Origin: Mesorhizobium onobrychidis
GTDB taxonomy: Bacteria > Pseudomonadota > Alphaproteobacteria > Rhizobiales > Rhizobiaceae
Direction of reading: 5' to 3'
Assembly (NCBI RefSeq): GCF_024707545.1
Contig: NZ_CP062229.1
Span: 3,825,501 to 3,889,500 of the forward strand
Length of the DNA: 64,000 bases
Shown: positions 26,316 through 35,474 of the stretch, piece by piece
Position numbering within the stretch: the stretch's first letter is position 1
How the letters are laid out: each line of letters starts with the position of its first letter
Position numbers and translations under genes: made by a program
The notes under the pieces: generated by a model
Databases searched by the model: none
Told to the model about the DNA's origin: nothing
Seen by the model: the letters and a program-made list of their open reading frames with translations, nothing else

Positions 26316-28040
26316 ATGTTCGCCACTGATCACTTTGTCGTTCAGCCGTCCAGGTCGCCTCACCAGCCGATCCCCCCCAAGGATCGCGACGAGCTGACCG
26401 CGAAAGACATCTTGAGATTTGTTCGAAGCAGTTGGCGCCTTTGCCTACTCTGGATGGTTGTGAGCCTTGGTGTCGGCGGCGCATATGCGGTCCTTTCGCC
26501 TGGATATTACACCGCCTATGCGACGATCCTCCTTTCATCTCCGCCCGCTTCGCAACCGGGCGAAGCTGAGGCAGATGAGCGGGTCTATGTAGAGAGCCAG
26601 ATACAGGTCATTCAGTCGGACGAGGTCGTCGGACGCGTTGTTGACCACACTGGCTTAGCGGAAGACGAAGAGTTTGTGATGGATGACAGCTTGCGCGCGC
26701 GGATCTCCAGCTATGTGCGGAGCCAATTGGCGTCTCTCTTCGGCACCGAGCTGCCGACGGCGGAGCCAAATATTCGGCATGAGGCGATGGTCCTTGTGAG
26801 GCGCGCGTTTTCCGTTCATCAGCTGGGTTCCTCCCGCGCCGTCGAGATCGGGGTCACCTCTTCCGATCCTCAGTTCTCGGCCATGCTCGCGAACGCGATC
26901 GCCGGCGGTTACATCGGAAGTCAGCGCGAACGCCGGCAGGCGGCTCGCGCGGAAGAAACATCTGATCTGCACAAGCGGCTGGCGGAACTTCGGGAAAAGG
27001 CTTTTGTGACCGAACCACTGAAGAAACCCCCATCAGACCCTGAATCTGCGGAGAGGGCAAGAGTCCTTTTCCGCGAGCAGCAGAGCGCGGCCGAGGTTTA
27101 TCGCTCGCTTTACAATGCCCTTCTGCAGCGGGCCCACTCCGATTTTAGCGCCTCGTCGCTGATCCCGAGCGCAAGGGTTATCACGGCGGCCGAATCACCT
27201 CGCCAACGCAGTTGGCCGCCAACGGTCCTGATGGTAGCGCTCTCCGTTATGGCCGGTGGGGTTGCCGGCGTTGGTCATGCATTGATCAGGCAAGCAATGA
27301 ACCACCGCCTTATAACGGTCGAGGATGTGCACAGGTCGACCGGCCTTGATCGGATTGTAGGGATCCCCAGAATTCCCCGCCGCAGGTGGAATGTTGTGGG
27401 GCCATGCGAGCAGTCTTTGCAGCCCGTCTACTCAAAGAACGCTCCCGAGCTTCACAGCTCGCTGAGCAAGATTGCCACCCGGATGCGCGGAGTTCAGGGC
27501 CGCCAAAGCGGATTTGTAATCGGCGTTGCTTCACCCCTCGGCAAGTCCGGAAGCTCCACGGTGGCGGTTCATCTCGCAAGGATCATTGCGGCGACCGGGC
27601 AAAAGACACTGCTCGTTGACGCCAATTGGCAAAAGCCATCAATGGACCAGCCAATGCTGAACGCGGAGCCAGGTCGCAAGCTCGCCAGGGCGTTTGCCAC
27701 CATTCCCGCGGATCAGGAAGGGCTGGAAGTTCTGGTTCTCAGGCCCACGGGGTCAATCTCCGACTTGAATGCCTCGCTCTCCATCTCCGCTGCACTCCAG
27801 CATCTGCTGCAAGAATACAGTTGTATAGTGGTTGATTTTCACAGCACCGACCGCACCGCTGATCTGGAAGCGGCCATGGGCGTCATCAGCGAGGTCCTCC
27901 TGGTGCTGAAGGCACGCCGCACTTTCGCGGACCACCTCGAGGGAATCCTGCGCATCATCCCTGCAGAGAAACTCTCGGCAGTAATTTTGACCAGGATCAA
28001 CCGTGCGGCTTTCAGTCCTAACCGGGAATACAGGCCATGA
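26316..28040 (+). CDS. Wzz/BY-kinase-type chain-length and polymerisation protein (ExoP-like)
   Basis: 574 residues from the ATG at 26316. A Wzz domain with membrane segments near residues 45-65 and 305-325 frames a periplasmic coil. The C-terminal half is a P-loop domain: Walker A SPLGKSGSSTVAVHL, A' TLLVDAN and B CIVVDF. The family controls chain length and couples polymerisation to export, regulated by tyrosine autophosphorylation. The usual Tyr-rich tail is nearly absent here (only REYRP), so phosphorylation control may be reduced. Confidence 0.87.
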   Translation: MFATDHFVVQPSRSPHQPIPPKDRDELTAKDILRFVRSSWRLCLLWMVVSLGVGGAYAVLSPGYYTAYATILLSSPPASQPGEAEADERVYVESQIQVIQSDEVVGRVVDHTGLAEDEEFVMDDSLRARISSYVRSQLASLFGTELPTAEPNIRHEAMVLVRRAFSVHQLGSSRAVEIGVTSSDPQFSAMLANAIAGGYIGSQRERRQAARAEETSDLHKRLAELREKAFVTEPLKKPPSDPESAERARVLFREQQSAAEVYRSLYNALLQRAHSDFSASSLIPSARVITAAESPRQRSWPPTVLMVALSVMAGGVAGVGHALIRQAMNHRLITVEDVHRSTGLDRIVGIPRIPRRRWNVVGPCEQSLQPVYSKNAPELHSSLSKIATRMRGVQGRQSGFVIGVASPLGKSGSSTVAVHLARIIAATGQKTLLVDANWQKPSMDQPMLNAEPGRKLARAFATIPADQEGLEVLVLRPTGSISDLNASLSISAALQHLLQEYSCIVVDFHSTDRTADLEAAMGVISEVLLVLKARRTFADHLEGILRIIPAEKLSAVILTRINRAAFSPNREYRP

Positions 28041-29347
28041 CCTCGCCAGCGACATTGTCACGCAGGAAGGGTTCAGAGCCGGTCGACCTCGTTTGCAGCC
28101 ATTCCCCTGACGTGCTCGACTACACCCTCTTTCTCTCCGGCATTTGGCTGGCCTGCGCCCTCGCAATATCCCTGCGCCTGCTTGGCCCTTTCTTCATAGT
28201 GATCCCGGTCGGTGTCTGTCTGGCCTATGCCGTGCTGCGGCAGACGGTGCCGCCTCGTCTGCTGGCGGTCTACACCGCCTTCTGCCTCTTCATTGCCCTG
28301 CTGTCCAGATACGGGCTGATGCCGGATTCCTGGCAGGTTCACTTCCTTCAAGAAGCAGTCATAAGGCAAATCGTCCCGATTGTAGGATTCTTCGCCGTCG
28401 CATGGGCATCCAAGGCTTATTTCCGCCGCAGGCTGATGAATGGCAATGCCTTTTTTGGTGCACCCGTTTTCCTGTTCCTGTCTCTCGTTGTCGCTCCGGC
28501 GGTGATGTTTCAGCAGGACGTGCAATATCAGGGCGCATCTCCGCAAGCCACGATACCGATTCTTTATGGTTCGCTGATCAATAACATGGTCATTGCCGCG
28601 TTTTTCATTGCAGGCGGTATTTTTCTGACGAACGACTGGCGCCGATACGGCGGCATTTTGCTCTTATTGGGAATAGCCCTCGCCAGCCCCTTGGCTCAGT
28701 TCAAGGTGCTCGCGGTCACGATGATCGTCATTCTAATTGGCGTGCCCGGCCGGTTGATGGCCGCAGCTCTGGCGACCGCACTGACTTCGGCCTATGCCGT
28801 CGGGCTGAACTTCATACCTCAAACCTTTGCTCTGGACCCGAACGCCGGGATCCGACTCGCGTTCATTTCGGACGCACTCGCATCCCTTGCGGATACGTAC
28901 GGATTTGGAATCGGATTTGGGAAGGAATCGGTCCGATGGCGATATGAGTTTCCCGGGTTCGAGGATATTACCTTTCTTCCTGACACCAGGAATATTACGC
29001 ATGCCAAAATGCTTGAGATACTCTCGACAGGAATTCACAATTCGTTCTTTCAAGCCATATTGCGGACGGGGGTCATTGGTTTCATTTTGATCGTGTCTGC
29101 CATTTTGGTGGCCTTCCCGCCAAATCGACTGCCACGCGGTGTTAGCAATCATGCGTCCACAGTCTTCATCACGATTTTCCTCGCCATGTTCGTCAATCCA
29201 GTCCTGGAGAGCCCTGTCCAGATTGTGGGAATTGCTTTCTCATACGGCTATTTGATTGCACTTCGCGCCAGCGTTCCGGCCTTGGCTGTGGAACCCCCTC
29301 CATTTGAAGCTGGTCGAACGCAGCATTGCGCTTGTTCATATATCTGA
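28037..29347 (+). CDS. Wzy-like polysaccharide polymerase
   Basis: 436 residues with 10 or more hydrophobic helices and a long hydrophilic loop around residues 265-330, the layout of O-antigen/EPS polymerases. It overlaps the Wzz-kinase stop by four bases (ATGA). Sequence in this family is poorly conserved, so assignment rests on topology and position between wzz and the export protein. It would join lipid-linked repeat units in the periplasm. Confidence 0.78.
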   Translation: MTSPATLSRRKGSEPVDLVCSHSPDVLDYTLFLSGIWLACALAISLRLLGPFFIVIPVGVCLAYAVLRQTVPPRLLAVYTAFCLFIALLSRYGLMPDSWQVHFLQEAVIRQIVPIVGFFAVAWASKAYFRRRLMNGNAFFGAPVFLFLSLVVAPAVMFQQDVQYQGASPQATIPILYGSLINNMVIAAFFIAGGIFLTNDWRRYGGILLLLGIALASPLAQFKVLAVTMIVILIGVPGRLMAAALATALTSAYAVGLNFIPQTFALDPNAGIRLAFISDALASLADTYGFGIGFGKESVRWRYEFPGFEDITFLPDTRNITHAKMLEILSTGIHNSFFQAILRTGVIGFILIVSAILVAFPPNRLPRGVSNHASTVFITIFLAMFVNPVLESPVQIVGIAFSYGYLIALRASVPALAVEPPPFEAGRTQHCACSYI

Positions 29348-29652
29348 CCGAACATGGATGCGGCCCACCCGACATCGGCGGGCTATCGGTCTCGGTAGAA
29401 GGGGATCGCGTAGTACCGATTTTGGCGCGGCAGGAGCAGGAGAGCTGTCCGCTGATGTGCCCGCTCATGCGGCGGCGCCGTGCCGCTTCCATGAGGAGTG
29501 CCTCGAAAGAGCCAGCGAGCCAGCCATTTTGCTTCGGCCTCGGCTATGCCTCCTCTGGTAGCATAGGGCCATCCACTGCGCAGGTTCGCCCGCGCCGGAG
29601 AAACCCGTGCTAAGTCGCACGTAGAGATACGGGGGCAACCGTTGGGGGACCC
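29348..29652. other. Intergenic stretch, likely promoter for the export gene
   Basis: About 305 bases with no gene. A good ribosome site, GGGGGAC, precedes 29653. I see no terminator or clear operator. Confidence 0.45.
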
Positions 29653-30951
29653 ATGAAGCTGTTGAGATCCTTGTTGTCGGCGCTGTCGATGACCATGGCT
29701 TCGACCCGCCTCGCTTCGTTGGCTGGCGCCATCGCTCTGATTCCGACAGCGGCACTTGCCGACTACACGCTACAGCCCGGAGATACGCTGGAAGTATCGG
29801 TCCCTGGTATTCCGGATTTCAGGCAGCGATTGCTGATCGGAGTGGACGGCGAGGTGAATTTGGCGCTGGTTGGAGCGGTTCAAGTCAGCGGCCTTTCCAT
29901 TCAACAAGCGCAGGAAATAATCGCTGGCAGTCTCGCCAGCAAGCAGTATCGGCAGGGGACCGCGGACGGCCGTGAAATAACGCACCTGATCGAGACCGAC
30001 CAGGTCTTCGTTTCGCTTGCCGAATACCGGCCCATCTATGTTTATGGTGATGTGGCCAGGCCGGGAGAGTACATCTTCCGGCCGGGTATGACCGTCCGAC
30101 AGGCTGTGGCGGTTGCGGGTGGCTACAGCGCTGCCCAGGTTCGCATCGCCAATCCGCTCATGGAAGCGGCCGATTTCCGTTCCGAGTACAAAGCCCTATG
30201 GGCGCAATTCGCAACGGAACAGGCTCGCATTTGGCGTCTTCGCACCGAACTCGGCGAAGAAGTCGAACATGTCAAGAACGTGCCGGTGCCTGAGGCGCTC
30301 GCCGAACGATTGAAGCAAACGGCAACAGCGCATATCGAAGCTCGTCTGTCAGACAGTGAAAAGGACAAGGAGCTTCTGCGACGTGCTGTCGAGGAGACTA
30401 ACCTGCAACTGGGGCTCCTGTCTGAAAAGAAGAAGAAGGACGAAGAGGGAAGCCAGGCCGACGCCGACGATTACGAGAGCGTCAGGACGCTGTTTCAGAA
30501 GGGCCTGGCGCCGACCACGCGCCTATCTGAAGCCCGTCGAGCGGTGCTTATGTCATCAACCCAACTGCTCGATACGATCGTCCAGGCATCGAACATCGAG
30601 CGCCAGCGCGGCGAATATGTCAGACAGATGAACAAGATCGACAGTGAACGACAAATCGCGGCATTGGGAGAGCTACAGGAGGCCTATATGAATCTGGCCC
30701 AGATCTCGGCGCGTCTTGAGGGTACCGCGCAGAAGCTGGCGCTTACAGGTCAAGCGCAATCCACCTTGCTGATAGCCGCGGGTCGGCCCGAGATAACAGT
30801 CCATAGAAAGCGAGAGCAGGGCGCCGAGACGCTCCCCGGCAGCGAAGATCTCGGGCTTGCGCCCGGCGACGTTGTGGAGGTCGTTCTGCCAAAGGTCGAC
30901 TTTTCCGGAGCCGTCGCGTCGTCGCCACGGGCGTCCGGGATGCCGAATTGA
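29653..30951 (+). CDS. Polysaccharide export protein, ExoF/Wza-like
   Basis: 432 residues. An N-terminal signal peptide (cleavage likely after AALA, about residue 36) is followed by the Poly_export motif (YTLQPGDTLEVSVPG, VDGEVNLALVGAVQV). An SLBB segment comes next (YVYGDVARPGEYIFRPGM), and a long charged coil at about 190-360 like that of ExoF proteins. The family forms the periplasmic and outer-membrane exit for exopolysaccharide. GDVVEVVLP near the end is a second SLBB-like hint. It probably works with the Wzz-kinase at 26316. Confidence 0.9.
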   Translation: MKLLRSLLSALSMTMASTRLASLAGAIALIPTAALADYTLQPGDTLEVSVPGIPDFRQRLLIGVDGEVNLALVGAVQVSGLSIQQAQEIIAGSLASKQYRQGTADGREITHLIETDQVFVSLAEYRPIYVYGDVARPGEYIFRPGMTVRQAVAVAGGYSAAQVRIANPLMEAADFRSEYKALWAQFATEQARIWRLRTELGEEVEHVKNVPVPEALAERLKQTATAHIEARLSDSEKDKELLRRAVEETNLQLGLLSEKKKKDEEGSQADADDYESVRTLFQKGLAPTTRLSEARRAVLMSSTQLLDTIVQASNIERQRGEYVRQMNKIDSERQIAALGELQEAYMNLAQISARLEGTAQKLALTGQAQSTLLIAAGRPEITVHRKREQGAETLPGSEDLGLAPGDVVEVVLPKVDFSGAVASSPRASGMPN

Positions 30952-30973
30952 CATTCGGACGGGGCGGACTGCG

Positions 30974-32155
30974 ATGCGCGTCTTAATGGTTCATAATTTC
31001 TACCAGATAAGGGCCGGAGAGGACAGCGTGGTTCGGGAGGAGCTCGCGTGCCTCAAGCAGAATGGGGTCGACGTCGAGCTGTTTTCCGCCACGAATGACG
31101 ATATCGTGCGGGTCGCGCGGAAGATTTCTACCGCCCTGGGGGTTGTCTACAACTCTCATTCACGGCGGGCACTGTCCCGAAAATTGGCGGAATTTTCACC
31201 GGATGTCGTCCATATCCACAATTTCTTTCCTCTCCTGAGCCCCTCCATCCTGGATGCGTGCCGCGAGGCCGGCGTGCCATCAGTAATGACCTTGCACAAT
31301 TTCAGGATCCTCTGTCCCAGCGCCTTGCTTTATCCCGATGAGAGGCTTCGGGAGCGAAGTCTCCGCCACGCCTGCTGGTGGACTGTTCCGAAGAAGGTCT
31401 ACAGGAATTCCCTGGCGGGCACGCTCGCCCTTGCCGCAATGGTCGAGTTTCACAAGAGAGCCGGCACCTGGTCCCGCAAGGTCGACCGCTTCATTGCCCT
31501 TACCGACTGGGCCAGGCGCAAGCTTGTGGAAGGCGGCCTGCCGGCCGAACGCATTGTCGTCAAGCCGAACGCAGTTGCCAGGCCGCCGATCTTCGGTGAC
31601 CTTCGTCGCAATGGAGGGCTGTTCGTCGGACGACTGGATGAGCACCACAAGGGAGTGGCCACGCTGCTCGAGGCGTGGAAGGAGATCGACTATCCGCTGC
31701 GGATCATCGGCGACGGGCCGTTGGCTCCGCTTGTCGAGCAATCTGCGTGCGAGCGCGTGGAATATCTCGGGCGTCAGTCGCGCGAGACGGTGCTGAAGGA
31801 GATGCAGGCTGCAGCATTCCTGCTCTTTCCGTCGAAAGGGTATGAATTGTTTCCCATGACAGTCATCGAGGCCTTCGCAAGCCGGCTGCCGGTCATCTGC
31901 TCGGATCTGCCGTGGATCAAAGGGGTCGTGGAGCCAGACGTCACCGGCCTTGTCGTTCCTGTCGGCAATGCCGGCGCGTTGGCCGATCAGGTGCGCTGGG
32001 CGCTTTCAAACCGATCTGCCTTGGAGGAAGTGGCAGGCCGGGCCTATGCCGCCTATCAGGAGCAGTACACGCCCGAAGCAAACTTCAATCGGCTAATGGC
32101 CATCTATGAACCCCTGGTCAGGCGCCCGATCCGGGCCTTCGCGGCGGTGTCGTGA
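30974..32155 (+). CDS. GT4-family glycosyltransferase
   Basis: 393 residues from the ATG at 30974. MRVLMVHNFYQIRAGEDSV is a typical GT-B N-terminus, and the donor-binding half carries GLFVGRLDEHHKGVATLLEAW and the E-x7-E pair around GYELFPMTVIEAFASRLPV. These enzymes transfer a sugar from a nucleotide donor in the cytoplasm. It follows the export gene by 22 bases, so they are likely co-transcribed. Sugar specificity cannot be told. Confidence 0.88.
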   Translation: MRVLMVHNFYQIRAGEDSVVREELACLKQNGVDVELFSATNDDIVRVARKISTALGVVYNSHSRRALSRKLAEFSPDVVHIHNFFPLLSPSILDACREAGVPSVMTLHNFRILCPSALLYPDERLRERSLRHACWWTVPKKVYRNSLAGTLALAAMVEFHKRAGTWSRKVDRFIALTDWARRKLVEGGLPAERIVVKPNAVARPPIFGDLRRNGGLFVGRLDEHHKGVATLLEAWKEIDYPLRIIGDGPLAPLVEQSACERVEYLGRQSRETVLKEMQAAAFLLFPSKGYELFPMTVIEAFASRLPVICSDLPWIKGVVEPDVTGLVVPVGNAGALADQVRWALSNRSALEEVAGRAYAAYQEQYTPEANFNRLMAIYEPLVRRPIRAFAAVS

Positions 32156-32399
32156 GGTGGGCCGGAACATGCGCCGGCAGGAACCGACCAGGGCTGCCCA
32201 TAGGGCAGACCAAGCTTCACGCGTCAACGAGCGCAGTGCGGGCCGGGGTACTCCCCATTTTTCGTTTATCGATTGCCCCGAGGATCGATCCTGCCGCCTC
32301 GCATACTTCGGAGAGGTCCTCTTTTGCTTCCATTGCTGAAACACGGTGCCACGGGAGGCTGCGGCCGCCCGCAGGCACCTATTGTGACGGTTTGATCGA

Positions 32400-33605
32400 A
32401 TGCGCATTGTCTTGACCCGGCGCGAACCTTTGGATTCACCTGATGGTGTGAGCATCTTCATTGTGGCACTTGCCCAGGCGTTGCTCGAACTGGGGCACCA
32501 GGTGCAGATCGTGGTCGGCACCTTCGAAAGCCCCGCAAAATTTCAGCGACTTCTTTCGCCTCGCCTCGAGTTGCCGATAATCGGATTGAGCCGCACGCCT
32601 TTGACCGGACCAGCCTCAGTCGCGGCATGGCTGCGGGCGATCGGTATCATCAATCGGTTCCGGCCGGACCTTGTCATCCACAGCGAGACGGTGCCGCTAC
32701 CGCTGCGTGGCACGATCGTCCAGATCGTTCACGATCTCGAGAGGCGGAAAGGGGCGCTTGCGGCAGCATGGCGAGCAATTCGACGCGCGAGCATGCGGCG
32801 CTGCCACTACGTCGTCGCCTCCACGACCGAGCTTCAGGAGGAACTGGTGCGAGATCTTGGGCTGCCAAGGGACCAAATCCTGAAAATTCCCAAATGCATC
32901 GATCGCCAGTCATATGCGTGCCGTGGGCTGGCAGAGCGCGAGCGGGCAATCCTCCATGCCGGCACCTCGCCCTACAAGGTGCCGGAGGCGACGATCCGGG
33001 CATTCGGCGCCCTCAACGACCCTTCCGTACGGCTCTACGTGACGGGTAACATCACAAGACCGGTGCGGGAGGCGGTCGATGCTCTTCCTGAACCGATAAG
33101 GCGGCACGTAGTCCTTCTCGGCATGGCAGAGGGAGCACGCGTTCGCGAGCTACACAGCCGCGTTCGCGTCGCCGCTTTCCCCACGCGCTATACGGTTCCT
33201 GTCGCCTCAGCAACGGTGATGGAGGCGATCGCCAGCGGCACACCCATCGTCGGGACTTCAAGGCTCAGCCGGGATCTCCTCGCGGATGGCGTGAATGGGG
33301 CAGTGGTCGAACCACAGCCCGAGGCGATGGCCGCAACGCTAAAGGCGGTGCTGGACGATGATGACCTTTGGTCGCGTTTGTCGGCGGGTGCCCGCGAGAG
33401 GGTTAGACAGTTCGATGCTCACATTGTTGCAAAGCAATATCTGGAGCTCGCGAACCCCTCCGGATTGCGGTCCAACATCGGAATCTCGGTGAAGGGGGAG
33501 GAAGACAAAGGGACTGACGAACCGCGGCTCGCAGATCGTCAGCGGCTTGTCGGGCCCCTTGCATCCCATTCCCTGAAGGCTTCTTACGGTTGGGCAAGGC
33601 GATGA
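32400..33605 (+). CDS. GT4-family glycosyltransferase
   Basis: 401 residues. The N-terminus reads MRIVLTRREPLDSPDGVSIF and the C-terminal domain has the retaining-transferase signature ATVMEAIASGTPIVGTSRL. A 244-base gap with no gene separates it from the previous transferase. The last 50 residues are low complexity and diverge. The stop overlaps the start of a recombinase fragment (ATGA), perhaps an accident of insertion that altered the original C-terminus. Confidence 0.87.
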   Translation: MRIVLTRREPLDSPDGVSIFIVALAQALLELGHQVQIVVGTFESPAKFQRLLSPRLELPIIGLSRTPLTGPASVAAWLRAIGIINRFRPDLVIHSETVPLPLRGTIVQIVHDLERRKGALAAAWRAIRRASMRRCHYVVASTTELQEELVRDLGLPRDQILKIPKCIDRQSYACRGLAERERAILHAGTSPYKVPEATIRAFGALNDPSVRLYVTGNITRPVREAVDALPEPIRRHVVLLGMAEGARVRELHSRVRVAAFPTRYTVPVASATVMEAIASGTPIVGTSRLSRDLLADGVNGAVVEPQPEAMAATLKAVLDDDDLWSRLSAGARERVRQFDAHIVAKQYLELANPSGLRSNIGISVKGEEDKGTDEPRLADRQRLVGPLASHSLKASYGWARR

Positions 33606-34006
33606 TCATCGGCTACTGTCGTATCAACACCTTCGAACCCGCTGCCAGGCTGGAGGCGCAAAAGCTTTATCTTGCCCGCTTAGGAGCCGAGAACTTCTTC
33701 TGCGAGAAGACTAGCATATTCGGTTCGACGCCGGAGCTGGAGAGGGCGATCGCATGTGCCAGGAAAGGAGACGTGATTTCGGTCACGAAGCCGTACCGTG
33801 TTGCGCGCACAACCCGCGAAGTGCTGGCGCTCATCGAAAGGCTTGGCACCAAGGATGTCGGTCTTCGCATCGTCGACACACCTATCGATACGAGCACGAC
33901 GACGGGGCGCATGATTCTTGCATCAGCGCCTCTCTGGACGCTTGGGATGTCCCCGTCGCGGTCAATGCTGTCAGACCTGCTTCTCTTTTGGCGTCGTCGT
34001 CGGTAG
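33602..34006 (+). pseudogene. Truncated serine resolvase without its catalytic serine
   Basis: 134 residues. The start MIIGYCRINTFEP aligns with the resolvase motif YARVS, but the nucleophile Ser is Asn here. The middle (DVISVTKPYRVARTTREVLAL) keeps the resolvase fold. Homology stops at GRMILASA, where the dimerisation helix and DNA-binding domain should follow. It is very likely inactive debris. A regulatory role of a dead dimerisation-less domain is improbable. Confidence 0.75.
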
Positions 34007-34040
34007 GGCCTCGTCGGATTCGACGCACCAGCGCACTCTC

Positions 34041-35132
34041 TCACTGCCAGTTGAAGGCAAGCCGCAATGGCGGTCTGGGATCAAATGCCTTGCGCTCGAT
34101 GGACCAACCGGCATGCACGGCCGCCCTTTGCCAGATGATGTTGCGGGGATTGGCGAGCGCGTAGACGCAGCAGTCCCTAATACTGTGCTTTTCAGCGCCT
34201 TCTGATATCCGGGTATGGAACGACAGGCCGTTGGATGTCGGGGCGTCCCTGCCGTCCCGTGGCTCATTGTAGGTGTCCCGGCTCCGGCAGCGGTTGAACG
34301 AGCAACCGCCACTGCCGACCTTACCCTGCGGAACGGCCGAGAAGGCGCCGTTGCCCTGTTTAACGGCATCGACGTCATCGACCCGGCAATTGAAGCTTCC
34401 CTCCAGCATGACGCCAACGCCCGTGGGGCTGTTGTTGTAGAAGACGAGTCCACGTCGAATTGTACAGCGATCCGAGTGAAAGGCGGAAATATTGTCCTCG
34501 GTGAAGGAGGTGGGACCGTTCTCGGCCGAGAATTCTTCCAGGCTCGTATCCGGAGAGCGGTTGAACTGCACATTCTGTCCACGGGGGAACGGCCCGCGCG
34601 CGTCGTGGAGTTCGAGGAAGCTCATCTGGGTGCCTGGACAGTCGACAACATAGATATTGGAGGAGCCGCGGGACGCCTTGACACGGATGATGATCGCATC
34701 GAGGCAGCTTTCCAGCTCTATGTTGTTGCGGTTCTGGCTTGGTCCGGTCCCCGAGGGGGGAACGCCGACATGATCGATCTCGAGATCCTGCAAGCGTATT
34801 CCGGCGGCTCCCCGGGCGTATATCCCGCTGCCCATGGCATGACGAATGCGGCAGCTGCGGACGATGACGCCCTGATGGAGTGCCGTGATCCCGTTGTCAT
34901 GGGGGGCATAAATGTCAAGATTTTCAATGATCTGCCCATCCGCGCGCGTGAGTACGGGTCCACTTGGACGCAGAAAGGAGACGGCACCCCCGAACCATTT
35001 ACCGCCCGATCCCCCCTGGGCCGGATGCACCGCTGCACCGACGACACCCGAGGCAGGCAGCGCCAGCAGCCCGGCAAGGAGACGGCGCCGATTAAGGCGC
35101 GGGGGTTCAAGAGACTGCCGGCCGCCCGACAT
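34041..35132 (-). CDS. Tat-type parallel beta-helix protein (polysaccharide lyase/hydrolase-like)
   Basis: 363 residues from the ATG at 35132; a TTG at 35204 would add 24. A twin-arginine signal (NRRRLLAGLLALPASG) is near the N-terminus. The rest is a right-handed beta-helix with repeated short strands (IIENLDIYAPHDNGI, VIVRSCRIRHAMGSGIYARG). It is clearly paralogous to the type I cargo at 46930-48228 (shared QIIENLDIY, FPRGQNVQFN, PTGVGVMLEGS). Such folds cut or bind polysaccharides. Its place between polysaccharide genes suggests it acts on this polymer. Confidence 0.85.
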   Translation of the reverse strand: MSGGRQSLEPPRLNRRRLLAGLLALPASGVVGAAVHPAQGGSGGKWFGGAVSFLRPSGPVLTRADGQIIENLDIYAPHDNGITALHQGVIVRSCRIRHAMGSGIYARGAAGIRLQDLEIDHVGVPPSGTGPSQNRNNIELESCLDAIIIRVKASRGSSNIYVVDCPGTQMSFLELHDARGPFPRGQNVQFNRSPDTSLEEFSAENGPTSFTEDNISAFHSDRCTIRRGLVFYNNSPTGVGVMLEGSFNCRVDDVDAVKQGNGAFSAVPQGKVGSGGCSFNRCRSRDTYNEPRDGRDAPTSNGLSFHTRISEGAEKHSIRDCCVYALANPRNIIWQRAAVHAGWSIERKAFDPRPPLRLAFNWQ

Positions 35133-35204
35133 GGAATCTATCAGCCCACCCAGTTCGGGTGCTAAACGTCGACTCGGCTTGTGCGGAGACGTCGAGGTGG
35201 CCAA

Positions 35205-35474
35205 CGAGATGCAGATAAACCCAACCTCTCGGCACGGCGGCTTCTTCGGCTAGGTTGTCGTCAGGCATCCCCATTTCCCCCTGTGCGCCAGCGGCGCAGG
35301 TTCCCGAAGAATGCACTTCGGCGGCAGGCTTATGCCCGCACAGCACTCCGCACACCATCTCTCCATTCCGCCCGCCGCAAAAGCCCTTCATAAGGCTTAA
35401 TTCCGATGGGCAAAGTGCCATCTGCCGGATTCCCTGCCATTCTCCGAAGCTGGTAATAAGCGGAGCGCGAGGCG
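35205..35474. other. Divergent intergenic region
   Basis: About 270 bases between the divergent beta-helix and GMC genes. No gene seen; it should hold both promoters, which I cannot place. Confidence 0.45.

Noticed and set aside
34215..35165. 316-residue plus-strand frame
   Set aside because: Antisense shadow of the Tat-type beta-helix gene, which has a clear fold and signal.
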